Positions 30,962-38,758 of a DNA stretch of 38,758 nucleotides are shown in pieces (within the stretch, counting starts at the first letter, position 1; each line of letters begins with the position of its first letter). The DNA is from Desmonostoc geniculatum HA4340-LM1 (GTDB lineage Bacteria > Cyanobacteriota > Cyanobacteriia > Cyanobacteriales > Nostocaceae): NCBI GenBank assembly GCA_019359545.1, contig JAHHHB010000067.1, forward strand, positions 1 through 38,758, given 5' to 3'. Under the pieces are notes generated by a model that ran no database searches, was not told the origin of the DNA, and saw only the letters and a list, made by a program, of their open reading frames with translations. The position numbers and the translations under genes were made by a program.

Positions 30962-31300
30962 ATGTCTACTGATACTCACATAGTTGCTTACGTTGAAGAA
31001 AGCGAATTTGATGTTGTTTTAAATGGAAGTGAAGAGCAAGTTGTTGTTGTTGACTTTACTGCTACTTGGTGTGGTCCCTGTCGCCTGATTAGTCCGTTAA
31101 TGGATCAACTCGCCGAAGAATACAAAGGTCGTGCGAAAGTTGTTAAGGTAGACGTTGACAACAACAAGCCGATCTTCAAAAAATTTGGTCTTCGCAGCAT
31201 TCCAGCAGTTTTAATTTTCAAAGATGGTGTTTTAGCAGAAACTATCGTGGGAGTTTCTCCTTACGAGCAGTTCACCAACGCTATTGACAAGCTTCTTTAG
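30962..31300 (+). CDS. trxA: Thioredoxin
   Basis: Small redox protein that reduces protein disulfides, itself reduced by ferredoxin- or NADPH-thioredoxin reductase. Active site WCGPC at W36-C40, preceded by VVDFTATW and followed by the cis-Pro in RSIPAVLIF. Length is 112 aa. The N-terminal extension (STDTHIVAYVEESEFDVVLN) is slightly longer than in E. coli thioredoxin. ATG 30962 follows GGAG at 30949-30952. It is monocistronic; heptamer-like TAATTCG/TAATTCA repeats follow the stop. Confidence 0.95.
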   Translation: MSTDTHIVAYVEESEFDVVLNGSEEQVVVVDFTATWCGPCRLISPLMDQLAEEYKGRAKVVKVDVDNNKPIFKKFGLRSIPAVLIFKDGVLAETIVGVSPYEQFTNAIDKLL

Positions 31301-31302
31301 TT

Positions 31303-31377
31303 AATTCGTAATTCGTAATTGAAGAAGAATTCAGAATTCAGAATCCAGCAATCTTTAATTATGAATTATGAATTACA
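31303..31377. repeat. Short tandem repeats after trxA
   Basis: TAATTCG units, then CAGAATT units, then AATTATG units in succession. They resemble the STRR tracts elsewhere and separate trxA from the converging reductase gene. Confidence 0.6.
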
Positions 31378-31466
31378 GGAGATTTCAAGGAAAGTGAAGT
31401 ACACCATCTAGGTCTGGTAGCAAGGTGTGGAGCCTATTATAATTCTGAATTCTGCTGTATACATTT

Positions 31467-32000
31467 TTAAATGTTCTGTTTTCGTCTGTAATGTGCTTGA
31501 AGTAATCCACTTGGATATTGTTTTGAGTGAATAAGCTCCAACTTTTTTTCGGGGCTAGGTGGTGGAAAAAGGCGTATCCCATCACCTAAAATAATTGGAA
31601 TAGTTGAAATAATATATTCGTCAATCAAGCTATGTCCAAGAAACGAATTAATTAACGCTCCACCGCCAACTAACCAGATATTTTTAAAGCCTTGCGCCTC
31701 TATGCTTGCTAATGCGTGGTCCACTGTGTCGGAAACAAATACAACGTCCTTGCGGTCAGATTTGAGGTGTCGTTGGGTAAAAACAAAAGATTTCTTTTTC
31801 GGATAAGGCCACTCGCCGAAACTAAGGCTTAGCTCATATGTCTTGCTACCCAAAACAATAGCATCAATCGATTCGTAGAAAGCAGCATAACCGTAATCTT
31901 CTCCTTGAGCCTCAACTATAGATAACCAATCAATTCCTCCATCGCAACGAGCAATGTAGCCATCCAAACTAGTTGCAATATAGAGTGTAACTTTCGTCAT
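31467..32000 (-). CDS. Dihydrofolate reductase-like (RibD C-terminal) protein
   Basis: A 177-residue member of the RibD C-terminal/YwjB-type reductase family, related in fold to dihydrofolate reductase and to the pyrimidine reductase of riboflavin synthesis. Seen: LYIATSLDGYIARCDGGIDWL at the start (NADPH-binding strand and loop), IVLGSKTYE, and the NADPH motif IWLVGGGALI, ending with EYIISTIPIILGDGIRLFP. The natural substrate is usually unknown for these stand-alone proteins. Its ATG overlaps the stop of the upstream ABC gene by 4 nt, so it is the last gene of a three-gene operon with the exporter pair. Confidence 0.88.
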   Translation of the reverse strand: MTKVTLYIATSLDGYIARCDGGIDWLSIVEAQGEDYGYAAFYESIDAIVLGSKTYELSLSFGEWPYPKKKSFVFTQRHLKSDRKDVVFVSDTVDHALASIEAQGFKNIWLVGGGALINSFLGHSLIDEYIISTIPIILGDGIRLFPPPSPEKKLELIHSKQYPSGLLQAHYRRKQNI

Positions 32001-33817
32001 TTGTCATTTGTCTCCCTCATCCCCCCACTCTCTTTTACCATGTCTGCTGCACCCAATTGCAAGGCATAGAGGTTCGCATAAACACCCTGTCGATCGATGA
32101 GTTCTGCGTGAGTTCCCTGCTCTACAATTTGTCCTTGTTGAATTACTAACACTTTATCTGCCTGAGTAACTGTACTGAGGCGATGGGCAATTACGAAACT
32201 AGTACGACCTTGCAGCAAGCGGGCGATCGCAGTTTGTACTAGCTGTTCTGTGCGGGTATCGATACTGCTGGTGGCTTCATCGAGTATGAGAATTCGGGGA
32301 TTAATTAACACCGCACGAGCAATACTGATGAGTTGTCGTTGTCCCTGACTCAAGGGAGCGCCTTTTTCACCCAATCGAGTTGTATAGCCCTGTGGTAATG
32401 AGGTAATAAATTCATGGACATTGGCCATCTGTGCAGCTCCTTCGATATCAGCTTGGCTAGCATAGGGACAACCAAAGGCGATGTTTTCTGCAACGGTGCC
32501 ACTAAATAAAATATTGTCTTGCAGGACGATACCAATCTGACGGCGTAGACTTGCTTGAGTAACGCTACGTACATCAATGTCATCAATTTTAACTGCACCA
32601 CCAGATACATCGTAGAAGCGCAAAATCAAGTTAACGATCGTAGTTTTTCCCGAACCTGTCCCTCCTACTAACGCAACCATCTGCCCTGGATAAGCATGTA
32701 AATTTACCCCTTTGAGAACCAGTTGGTCAGGATTGTAGCCAAATTTAACATTCTCAAATCTGACTTCACCTTGAATGGGTGGCATTTCGGTAGCATCAGG
32801 GGCATCTTCGAGTTGTGACGGTTCATCCAGCAACAGAAAGATTCGTTCTAGTCCAGCGAATGCAGATTGAGCTTGGGTGTAAAACTGGCTGAGAATTTGG
32901 ATGGGGCGGAAGAACTGCTGTACATAAAGTAAAAAGGATGTCACCACACCCACCGTTGCACCTCCAGTCACTGCCAGATAACCACCATAAGCCAACACAC
33001 CTGCGGTTGCTAGTGTGTTGAGAAAATCGATGGACGGCAAAAAGGCAGAAGTAATTGCCACAGCCTGGACGTTAGCATCACGATTGGCGGCGTTGAGAAT
33101 CTCGAATTCTGCAATGTTGGACTGTACGCGATTAAATGCCTGTGCTTCCCGCACACTACCAATATCTTCTTCCAGCTTGGCGGAAAGCTCCCCAATGGTT
33201 TGTCGCGTGACGCGAAATCTGGATCTTGCCCAACGTGCAAACAAGCTTGTGGTAAAAATCATCAGTGGCACTACTAGGTTGCTCAACAAGCCAAGTTTCA
33301 GGTTAATTGAGAGCATAGCAATCACAATGCCGATTAAACTGAAAGTGTTACCTAGCATTTGGGCGATCGTTAGTCCAAATGCTTGATTCACAGTGTTGAC
33401 ATCATTCAACAAGCGGCTCATTAAATCCCCTGCTTCGCTACGGTCAAAAAAGCTCAGGGGTAAACTTTGGATTTTAATGAAAATGTCTTGCCTGAGTTGA
33501 GCTAACAATCGCTGCATAATCCAGCCGACTCGAATAATTTGACCCCGGATTGCCAAGACACCAACTGCGTAATTCAGCGCAAGTAGCCCTAATAACAGCA
33601 GTAGTCCCTGCAAATTTCCTTTTGCAATCAGGTTATCAATCGACCAGCCAAGAAAGAATGGCCCAATTGCTTGGGTGATAGCACCAATCAATACCAATGT
33701 GACGGCAATGGGAATTTCTTTGCGATAGGGTCTTAGGTATTGCAAAAAGCGCCCTAGAGTGGAGACTTGCTTACTAGCTTGTTCTTCGGATACAACAACC
33801 GCACCTGTACTTCTCAT
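31997..33817 (-). CDS. ABC exporter half-transporter with consensus ATPase site
   Basis: Type IV ABC exporter subunit (606 aa): six transmembrane helices in about residues 35-320 and a nucleotide-binding domain after about 350. Walker A GGTGSGKTT, signature LSQGQ, Walker B ILILDEATS with catalytic Glu, and the H-loop HRLS are all intact. It starts at ATG 33817, with AAGGAG upstream lying in the end of the preceding gene; the two overlap by 4 nt (ATGA). Together with the next entry it makes a heterodimer of the BmrCD/LmrCD/TM287-288 type, which move drugs or lipids outward. The substrate is not predictable. Confidence 0.91.
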   Translation of the reverse strand: MRSTGAVVVSEEQASKQVSTLGRFLQYLRPYRKEIPIAVTLVLIGAITQAIGPFFLGWSIDNLIAKGNLQGLLLLLGLLALNYAVGVLAIRGQIIRVGWIMQRLLAQLRQDIFIKIQSLPLSFFDRSEAGDLMSRLLNDVNTVNQAFGLTIAQMLGNTFSLIGIVIAMLSINLKLGLLSNLVVPLMIFTTSLFARWARSRFRVTRQTIGELSAKLEEDIGSVREAQAFNRVQSNIAEFEILNAANRDANVQAVAITSAFLPSIDFLNTLATAGVLAYGGYLAVTGGATVGVVTSFLLYVQQFFRPIQILSQFYTQAQSAFAGLERIFLLLDEPSQLEDAPDATEMPPIQGEVRFENVKFGYNPDQLVLKGVNLHAYPGQMVALVGGTGSGKTTIVNLILRFYDVSGGAVKIDDIDVRSVTQASLRRQIGIVLQDNILFSGTVAENIAFGCPYASQADIEGAAQMANVHEFITSLPQGYTTRLGEKGAPLSQGQRQLISIARAVLINPRILILDEATSSIDTRTEQLVQTAIARLLQGRTSFVIAHRLSTVTQADKVLVIQQGQIVEQGTHAELIDRQGVYANLYALQLGAADMVKESGGMRETNDK

Positions 33818-35592
33818 TTGTTCTCCTTCTGCTTTACCTGAGATTCCAAAATTACCCCGTAAAGTGGGCTGGTTTGCATCAATTCTTCGTGAGTGCCTTG
33901 TGCTACCAATCGTCCTTTCTCCATGAGAAAAATGCGATCGGCATTCTTGACAGTGCTAATGCGTTGAGCCACCACAAAGGTTGTACAAGCTTTTTGGCGC
34001 ATGAAACCATCTAATTCGGCTTGAATTTGGGCAGCAGTTTTGGCATCCACAGCAGAGGTACTATCGTCCAAAATCAAAATACTGTAATCGGTGAGTAAGG
34101 TACGAGCGATCGCAATTCTTTGTTTTTGCCCACCAGACAAACCCACACCTCGTTCACCCACAATCGTTTCGTAGCCATCGGGCAGACTGATGATGAAATC
34201 GTGGATTTGTGCGGTTTTTGCCACCTCAATCACTTCTTCTAAGGTTGCATTGGATTTTGCATAGGCAATATTTTCCCGGATTGTGCCAGAGAAGAGTGTG
34301 GTTTCCTGAAACACAATACCGATACGAGATCTGAGGCTTTTGAGGTTGAAACTTTTGACATCCCGTCCATCAATGCGAATAGCTCCCCTTGTGACATCGT
34401 AAAAGCGGGGAATCAAATTCATAATTGTGCTTTTTCCAGAACCAGTCATGCCTAGAACGGCGATTAGCTCATTGGGCTTGGTTTCAAAGGAAACTTCTTT
34501 GAGAGTTTCCGCAGTTGCTCCTGGATAACGAAAGGAAACATTCTCAAAAGTGATTCTACCACCACAGGTGTCAAAAGGGATGGCATCAGGGCGATCGCTA
34601 ATTTCTATCTCTGCGTCCACAACTTCGTAAACGCGTTCCCCAGAAGCAGCTGATTGAGCGATCGCAGGTGCCGCAAATCCAATCAATAAAATTGGTTGGA
34701 GAATTAACGCTAGGTAGGAGTTAAACGCCACCAGTTCACCAACGGAGAACCTCTTTCCAACTACTTCGGCTCCCCCATAACCGAAAACTGCCAGTGTTAC
34801 CAAATTACTTAACAAAAAGATAAACGGGAAGGTATTACGGATGGCGCTAATGGTCATCATGTTTGCCTTGACGAGGCCATCATTCAGGGTAGTGTAACGC
34901 GACCTTTCGGCAGACTCCCGCACAAACGCTTTCACCACCCGTATTCCAATTAAATTCTCTTGTAATACAGCGTTGAGGTCGCTTAGTTGCTCTTGTACTT
35001 GCCGAAAAAGTTTGTTATTCCGAGCGACGAATCGCGCCATTAACCATGCAGTTATGGGTACTACTGTCAGAGTAATCAGTGCTAATTTCCAGTTCATCAC
35101 CAGCAAAAGTACTGCAATACTCACCAATGTCACAACCCCACCAATCACCTGAATCAGACTAGTCCCAACAAATGTACGGATTTGGTCAACATCACTGGTA
35201 ACACGAGTTAATAGTTGAGAAGTCTGCGCCTGGTCATGATAGCTGAAACTGAGATTTTGAATTTTGCTGAAAATTTTGTTTCGCAGATCGTAAGCCACAC
35301 CTTGAGAGGCCGCTTCTGCCAAATAGCTTTGTCCAAAGTTAAATAAACCACGAGCGATCGCTGCAACTACCATCCAGCCAGCGCTAATTAGCACAATTTC
35401 TAAGTTTTTTTTGGTAATCCCTTCATCGATTCCCCACCGAAATAGTTGCGGGGTAACCGCGTTGGCGATCGTCAACAGCAATAAGCTTACCAAGGCTCCC
35501 AGCGAAGTCCATCGGTAAGTACTCAAACTACCCAGCACGCGCTGGATTGGTTGCATTGACGAATTTTCCCGGAGTTCTGGTTGTTGAACCAA
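33814..35592 (-). CDS. ABC exporter half-transporter with degenerate ATPase site
   Basis: Partner of the preceding subunit and first gene of the operon (592 aa). Transmembrane domain covers about 30-310 and the ATPase domain about 345-580. Walker A GMTGSGKST and signature LSGGQ are canonical, but Walker B reads ILILDDSTS: the catalytic Glu is Asp, and the switch is VAQRIS with Gln replacing the H-loop His. These substitutions mark the non-hydrolysing site of heterodimeric exporters. Start could be TTG 35592 (with AGGGTG upstream) or ATG 35556 (MQPIQRVLGSL); the longer form is listed. Upstream 35593-35741 shows no clear promoter. Confidence 0.9.
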   Translation of the reverse strand: MVQQPELRENSSMQPIQRVLGSLSTYRWTSLGALVSLLLLTIANAVTPQLFRWGIDEGITKKNLEIVLISAGWMVVAAIARGLFNFGQSYLAEAASQGVAYDLRNKIFSKIQNLSFSYHDQAQTSQLLTRVTSDVDQIRTFVGTSLIQVIGGVVTLVSIAVLLLVMNWKLALITLTVVPITAWLMARFVARNNKLFRQVQEQLSDLNAVLQENLIGIRVVKAFVRESAERSRYTTLNDGLVKANMMTISAIRNTFPFIFLLSNLVTLAVFGYGGAEVVGKRFSVGELVAFNSYLALILQPILLIGFAAPAIAQSAASGERVYEVVDAEIEISDRPDAIPFDTCGGRITFENVSFRYPGATAETLKEVSFETKPNELIAVLGMTGSGKSTIMNLIPRFYDVTRGAIRIDGRDVKSFNLKSLRSRIGIVFQETTLFSGTIRENIAYAKSNATLEEVIEVAKTAQIHDFIISLPDGYETIVGERGVGLSGGQKQRIAIARTLLTDYSILILDDSTSAVDAKTAAQIQAELDGFMRQKACTTFVVAQRISTVKNADRIFLMEKGRLVAQGTHEELMQTSPLYGVILESQVKQKENK

Positions 35593-35741
35593 TGGAATTC
35601 ACCCTGTGTTTTGGAAAATTATCTCTTACTTTGATTCTAAAAAACCACTTACTGAAGTTCAGTATGAGGAATATAGGATAAATTTGTAACCTTGGCAGTT
35701 ACTACACTTTGTTATTTTTGAAACTTGTAAATTAAATTTCC

Positions 35742-36458
35742 TCACAATTGCTCTGGATTAATTCCCCGCTCTTTTAGTAGAGTATGTAAAGCTTCTAACT
35801 GAGCTTCGGCAAGTTCTGCTCGCTGGCGTTGTTGTTCGGCTGCGGCTTGGGCAAGTTCTGCTCGTTCTCTTTCTTGTTGTCGTTGTTGGTCTAGTTCCAA
35901 ATGGGTAAGAAAGCGATCGCCATCAGGGCGATAAATTTGCAGTTCTTCCTCACTCAACTCGAAACGCACCCCCAATCTAGGACTCACCCAACCAACCATT
36001 TGGTCAATAACTTCTAACCGTGAGTTACGACGCTGCCAACCCGTCAAGTCAACTACATCAGGTTCATATAAATAATATTCTTCCACACCGTAGCGCTCAT
36101 AAAACTCGAATTTCTTCGCCATTTGAGAAATCCGGTTTCCAGGCGACCAAATTTCAAACACCACCTGCGGGGGAATGTTGTCTTCAAGCCACTGTTTATA
36201 AGAACCTCGGTATCCTTTTGGTCTACCAAAGACTACCATTACATCCGGAGCTTGGCGCAGCTTGTTATCATCTTCCACCGGATACCATAACAAGTCCCCA
36301 GCGACAAACACATTTGGGTCGTTGGCGAATAGCAGTTCTAAATTATTTTTAATCCAGACAATTAATTCAAACTGCTTAGTGTTGTCTGCCATCGGCTGTC
36401 CATCGCTGTCAGGGTAGATAATGCCTTTTGGGGTGGAAGATGGTAGCTGTGTAACCAT
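35742..36458 (-). CDS. Uma2-family endonuclease-like protein with coiled-coil tail
   Basis: Third Uma2-family gene in the window, 238 aa from ATG 36458 (the TTG at 36473 adds five residues and lacks a ribosome site). Core: APDVMVVFGRPKGYRGSYKQ, PPQVVFEIWSPGNRISQM and YGVEEYYLYEPD, with the D, E and K-region positions of the fold. Residues about 190-235 form a charged coiled coil (RQQERERAELAQAAAEQQRQ) ending LLKERGINPEQL, similar to the tail of the Uma2 protein at 14651-15460. Upstream spacer 36459-36714 is AT-rich and unremarkable. Confidence 0.86.
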   Translation of the reverse strand: MVTQLPSSTPKGIIYPDSDGQPMADNTKQFELIVWIKNNLELLFANDPNVFVAGDLLWYPVEDDNKLRQAPDVMVVFGRPKGYRGSYKQWLEDNIPPQVVFEIWSPGNRISQMAKKFEFYERYGVEEYYLYEPDVVDLTGWQRRNSRLEVIDQMVGWVSPRLGVRFELSEEELQIYRPDGDRFLTHLELDQQRQQERERAELAQAAAEQQRQRAELAEAQLEALHTLLKERGINPEQL

Positions 36459-36714
36459 TGCGATGATTCTCAAATGATTCTTAGAGGATGGGTGAGCGAT
36501 CGCTTTTCCCGCACTGTTCTTATTTCACATCGTAGCTTGACCAAACCTAGTGGAATCTATTTAGTATTTTTACTTAAATACTAATATACATAAACTCAGT
36601 AATGTTTCTATGGAAAAATAAGTGAATATGTGTCAAAACAATAATCATCGCACTTATCTGCTGCACTGTCTTTAGTCTACTGTTGAGATAATTTATTCCA
36701 TACCATAGTTATTT

Positions 36715-37179
36715 ATGAGTAAGAAAATAATTGAAGTTGCTTTTAAAAAAGCTTTTAATGAAATCGATTTGCTTCAAGCGAAGATACACCAAAAGCAAGG
36801 ATTCTGGTTTTTTGAAATTCATAGATATTCTCCTGAAGATTTGGAAAAATCAGAACATCATCACAAAATTTATTCTATAACTGAGAAATTAGGAAGTGAT
36901 GTCTATAATTGGCATAATTTAGGAAAACTAAGTAATAATGATTTTAATTACTATCATGAAGAAAGAGGAAAATTAGAAGATAAGCTTCATTTTGTAAACA
37001 TGGAAATTACTAAGAGACAACCTACTTGGGTTGAGGAAACTCTGGGCTTGCTAAATAAAATCACACAAGCAATTATGGATAATTTACCAACCTTAGTCAG
37101 ACCGATGTTACCACCGATACTATCAAAAGTATTTGGATTTTTACCGGGTAACCGCCAAAGAGCTTTAAAAGGAAAGTAA
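36715..37179 (+). CDS. Hypothetical protein
   Basis: Not recognised. A 154-residue chain rich in Lys, Glu, Asn and aromatic residues in its first 100 residues (FFEIHRYSPEDLEKSEHHH), probably helical and soluble. After WVEETLGLLN comes a more hydrophobic C-terminal segment with prolines (MDNLPTLVRPMLPPILSKVF) ending in a basic tail RQRALKGK, which might bind a membrane or partner. AT content is higher than in neighbouring genes. There is no visible Shine-Dalgarno before ATG 36715. An element with its own target duplication lies just downstream. Confidence 0.65.
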   Translation: MSKKIIEVAFKKAFNEIDLLQAKIHQKQGFWFFEIHRYSPEDLEKSEHHHKIYSITEKLGSDVYNWHNLGKLSNNDFNYYHEERGKLEDKLHFVNMEITKRQPTWVEETLGLLNKITQAIMDNLPTLVRPMLPPILSKVFGFLPGNRQRALKGK

Positions 37180-37242
37180 GAATTAGATAGTTTATTCGAT
37201 ACAACAAGCTTTTACTGTTGATTTCCAATATTGATGAGGAGT

Positions 37243-37376
37243 CAATACAGTTCGGTTAAGGTTTTTTGATCAAAATTCTACATGACAAAGACAAGGGTAA
37301 ATCGCCGTCAAGACAAAGAATTGATTGTTGTAGAGACGGCGATTTATCGCGTCTCTTGCTTAACCGAACAGTATTG
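37243..37376. mobile_element. MITE with 10-bp target duplication (134 bp)
   Basis: Left end CAATACAGTTCGGTTAAG (37243-37260) and right end CTTAACCGAACAGTATTG (37359-37376) are inverted copies with one mismatch. The 10 bp GATGAGGAGT occurs immediately before (37233-37242) and immediately after (37377-37386), a perfect direct duplication. The interior has the GAGACGGCGATTTATCGCGT palindrome half shared with 6610-6674. No ORF. A 10-bp duplication is compatible with IS4-type transposition in trans. Confidence 0.82.
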
Positions 37377-37477
37377 GATGAGGAGTTAATTCAACAACGG
37401 CTAGGTTTTGAGTTTTGATCCTTCAAAAATACAGACAGTATATTGGGTTTGTCGTAGTATGATTCGCCTCATGATAT

Positions 37478-38344
37478 TTAAAGTACAATCCTCATACTCA
37501 AATCCAACCACTTCGACTGAGTAATCGGCGCACTGCTAGAAATATAATCCACACCCGTCTCTGCAATACCTCGAATAGTCTCCAAAGTCACATTCCCCGA
37601 AGCCTCAATTTTCACCCGGCTATCCTGCTGACGAATCAATTCCACCGCCTGATGCATCATATCCAAAGGCATATTGTCCAACATAATAATGTCAGCTTGA
37701 TGCTCCAAAGCTTCCCTCACCTGTTCTAAACTTTCCGTCTCTACTTCTATTGTCAAAGGATAAGGAATCTGAGAACGAACACGTCTAATAGCTTCCTCAA
37801 TTCCCCCAGCCGCCGCAATATGATTATCCTTAATCATCACCGCATCATCCAACCCCATGCGGTGATTAGTCGCCCCACCCACAGCAGTCGCATACTTTTC
37901 CAACAGTCTTAGCCCTGGTGTAGTTTTGCGCGTATCCACCAACCGAGCAGGTAAATCAACAATTTTCTCTACATATATATTAGTCAGCGTGGCAATTCCA
38001 CTCAACCGCATAGCCAAATTCAGCGCTACCCGTTCCCCCATTAGCAACGCATCCAGCGAACCATGAATTTCAGCTACTACCTGTCCCGGCTCACATCTTG
38101 CGCCTTCAGCCGTCACAGCCACAAAACTCACATTTTCATTCAAAATCTGAAACACCCTAGCTGCAACTGGTAAGCCAGCAATTATTCCTGGAGCCTTCGC
38201 TATCCACTTGGCTGTTCCTGGTGTGACATCTTCAACGAGTAAGGTATTTGTGGTGCGATCGCCCCGCCCAATATCTTCCAACAACCAACCACGCAACAGC
38301 GGATCTAAAACTAGCCAGGGCGGCAAAACACCAAAATTCCTCAC
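37478..38344 (-). CDS. nadC: Nicotinate-nucleotide pyrophosphorylase (carboxylating)
   Basis: Converts quinolinate and PRPP to nicotinate mononucleotide, CO2 and pyrophosphate in de novo NAD synthesis. 288 aa, normal length. Visible signatures: EDIGRGDRTT near the N-terminus, LNLAMRLSGIAT, LVDTRKTTPGLR (137 onward), HRMGLDDAVMIKDNH (161-175) with substrate-binding His, Arg and Lys, and IMLDNMPLD in the barrel. The GTG at 38344 is chosen because AAGGAAGGA lies about 8 nt upstream. It is divergent from the rRNA operon, with the rRNA promoter about 110 nt away. No other NAD biosynthesis gene is nearby. Confidence 0.94.
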   Translation of the reverse strand: MRNFGVLPPWLVLDPLLRGWLLEDIGRGDRTTNTLLVEDVTPGTAKWIAKAPGIIAGLPVAARVFQILNENVSFVAVTAEGARCEPGQVVAEIHGSLDALLMGERVALNLAMRLSGIATLTNIYVEKIVDLPARLVDTRKTTPGLRLLEKYATAVGGATNHRMGLDDAVMIKDNHIAAAGGIEEAIRRVRSQIPYPLTIEVETESLEQVREALEHQADIIMLDNMPLDMMHQAVELIRQQDSRVKIEASGNVTLETIRGIAETGVDYISSSAPITQSKWLDLSMRIVL

Positions 38345-38455
38345 AGCTTTATTCCTTCCTTAGGTACTCTCAGGAATACTATAGCCTAAAACCCTTGCTA
38401 TATAAGGCTTTTAGCAATACTCAAAAAAAAGGGCAAAAGAATTTTGAAAAAGTGG

Positions 38456-38484
38456 TTGACACTCTTAAAGAGGTTCGCTATATT
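38456..38484 (+). promoter_or_regulatory. rRNA operon promoter (-35 TTGACA, -10 TATATT)
   Basis: TTGACA at 38456-38461, a 17-nt spacer and TATATT at 38479-38484 form a near-consensus principal-sigma promoter, the best in the window. It lies about 170 nt before the mature 16S 5' end. The leader between includes a GAAGC-rich repeat (38498-38517, AAGCGAAGCGAAGCAAAGCG) and an AT-rich stretch. Confidence 0.8.
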
Positions 38485-38653
38485 GAATAAGTGCCTGAAG
38501 CGAAGCGAAGCAAAGCGACGCGGGAGGGACACCGAACCATGAAAATATTATAGTTTGAAAGCCATTATACAACAAGTGGCCTGCGTCAAGTAAATAAAAT
38601 AACCAAGCTGAGGTTAAAAAAGAGCAGCTAATGAGCTAAAAAACAAACAAACC

Positions 38654-38758
<105 letters not shown>

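Overview
The window is chromosomal DNA from a filamentous, probably heterocyst-forming cyanobacterium (Nostoc/Anabaena-like). The evidence is the very frequent HIP1 octamer GCGATCGC (for example 4312-4319 and 5463-5470), the cyanobacterial regulator SipA, cyanobacterial-type Ser/Thr kinases, SLH-anchored surface protein architecture, several Uma2-family genes, and dense heptameric tandem repeats (STRR) with palindromic repeats between genes. The right end enters the 5' end of a 16S rRNA gene preceded by a near-consensus promoter.

Layout, left to right. Positions 1-4.4 kb hold modA (molybdate-binding protein), a small double-glycine peptide gene, a Tat-exported PrxQ-like peroxiredoxin, sipA, a Coq4-family gene and a Spy/CpxP-like periplasmic protein. 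Positions 4.5-8.0 kb hold a NarL-type two-component pair transcribed divergently from the Spy-like gene, a nucleoside deaminase, and a voltage-sensor K+ channel ending in a zinc ribbon. Positions 8.6-13.2 kb hold S-formylglutathione hydrolase, a RelB/RelE-type toxin-antitoxin pair, an alpha-glucan phosphorylase with an unusual leader, and the 5' stump of a GNAT gene. Positions 13.3-20.2 kb hold a glycine-rich YflT-like stress protein, a Uma2 protein, a beta-helix/(Thr-Pro)36/SLH surface protein, glutathione-dependent formaldehyde dehydrogenase and AvtA. Positions 20.4-26.1 kb hold rimM, a second Uma2 protein, phosphoketolase with a clear terminator, and an adenylate-forming PaaK-like enzyme. 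Positions 26.5-31.3 kb hold two tandem paralogous membrane Ser/Thr kinases with N-terminal zinc ribbons, and thioredoxin. Positions 31.4-38.3 kb hold a DHFR-like reductase overlapping a heterodimeric ABC exporter pair, a third Uma2 gene, an orphan gene, and nadC. Positions 38.4-38.76 kb hold the rRNA promoter and the 16S start.

How the genes work together. frmB (8.6 kb) and frmA (17.5 kb) are the two steps of glutathione-dependent formaldehyde oxidation, here about 8 kb apart. glgP and phosphoketolase are both central carbon enzymes (glycogen mobilisation; acetyl-phosphate formation). The ABC pair overlaps by 4 nt, and one member has Asp in place of the catalytic Glu after Walker B, as expected of heterodimeric exporters. 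The Spy-like gene with its divergent kinase/regulator pair resembles an envelope-stress module in layout.

The most notable signals are: a structured, mini-ORF-containing leader before glgP with tandem G-A mismatches; an orphan double-glycine precursor peptide; small non-autonomous element candidates, one with a perfect 10-bp target duplication; and heptamer repeats that have entered coding sequences (rimM, PaaK-like) or supply the start codon (second kinase). No tRNA, CRISPR array or complete transposase gene was seen.
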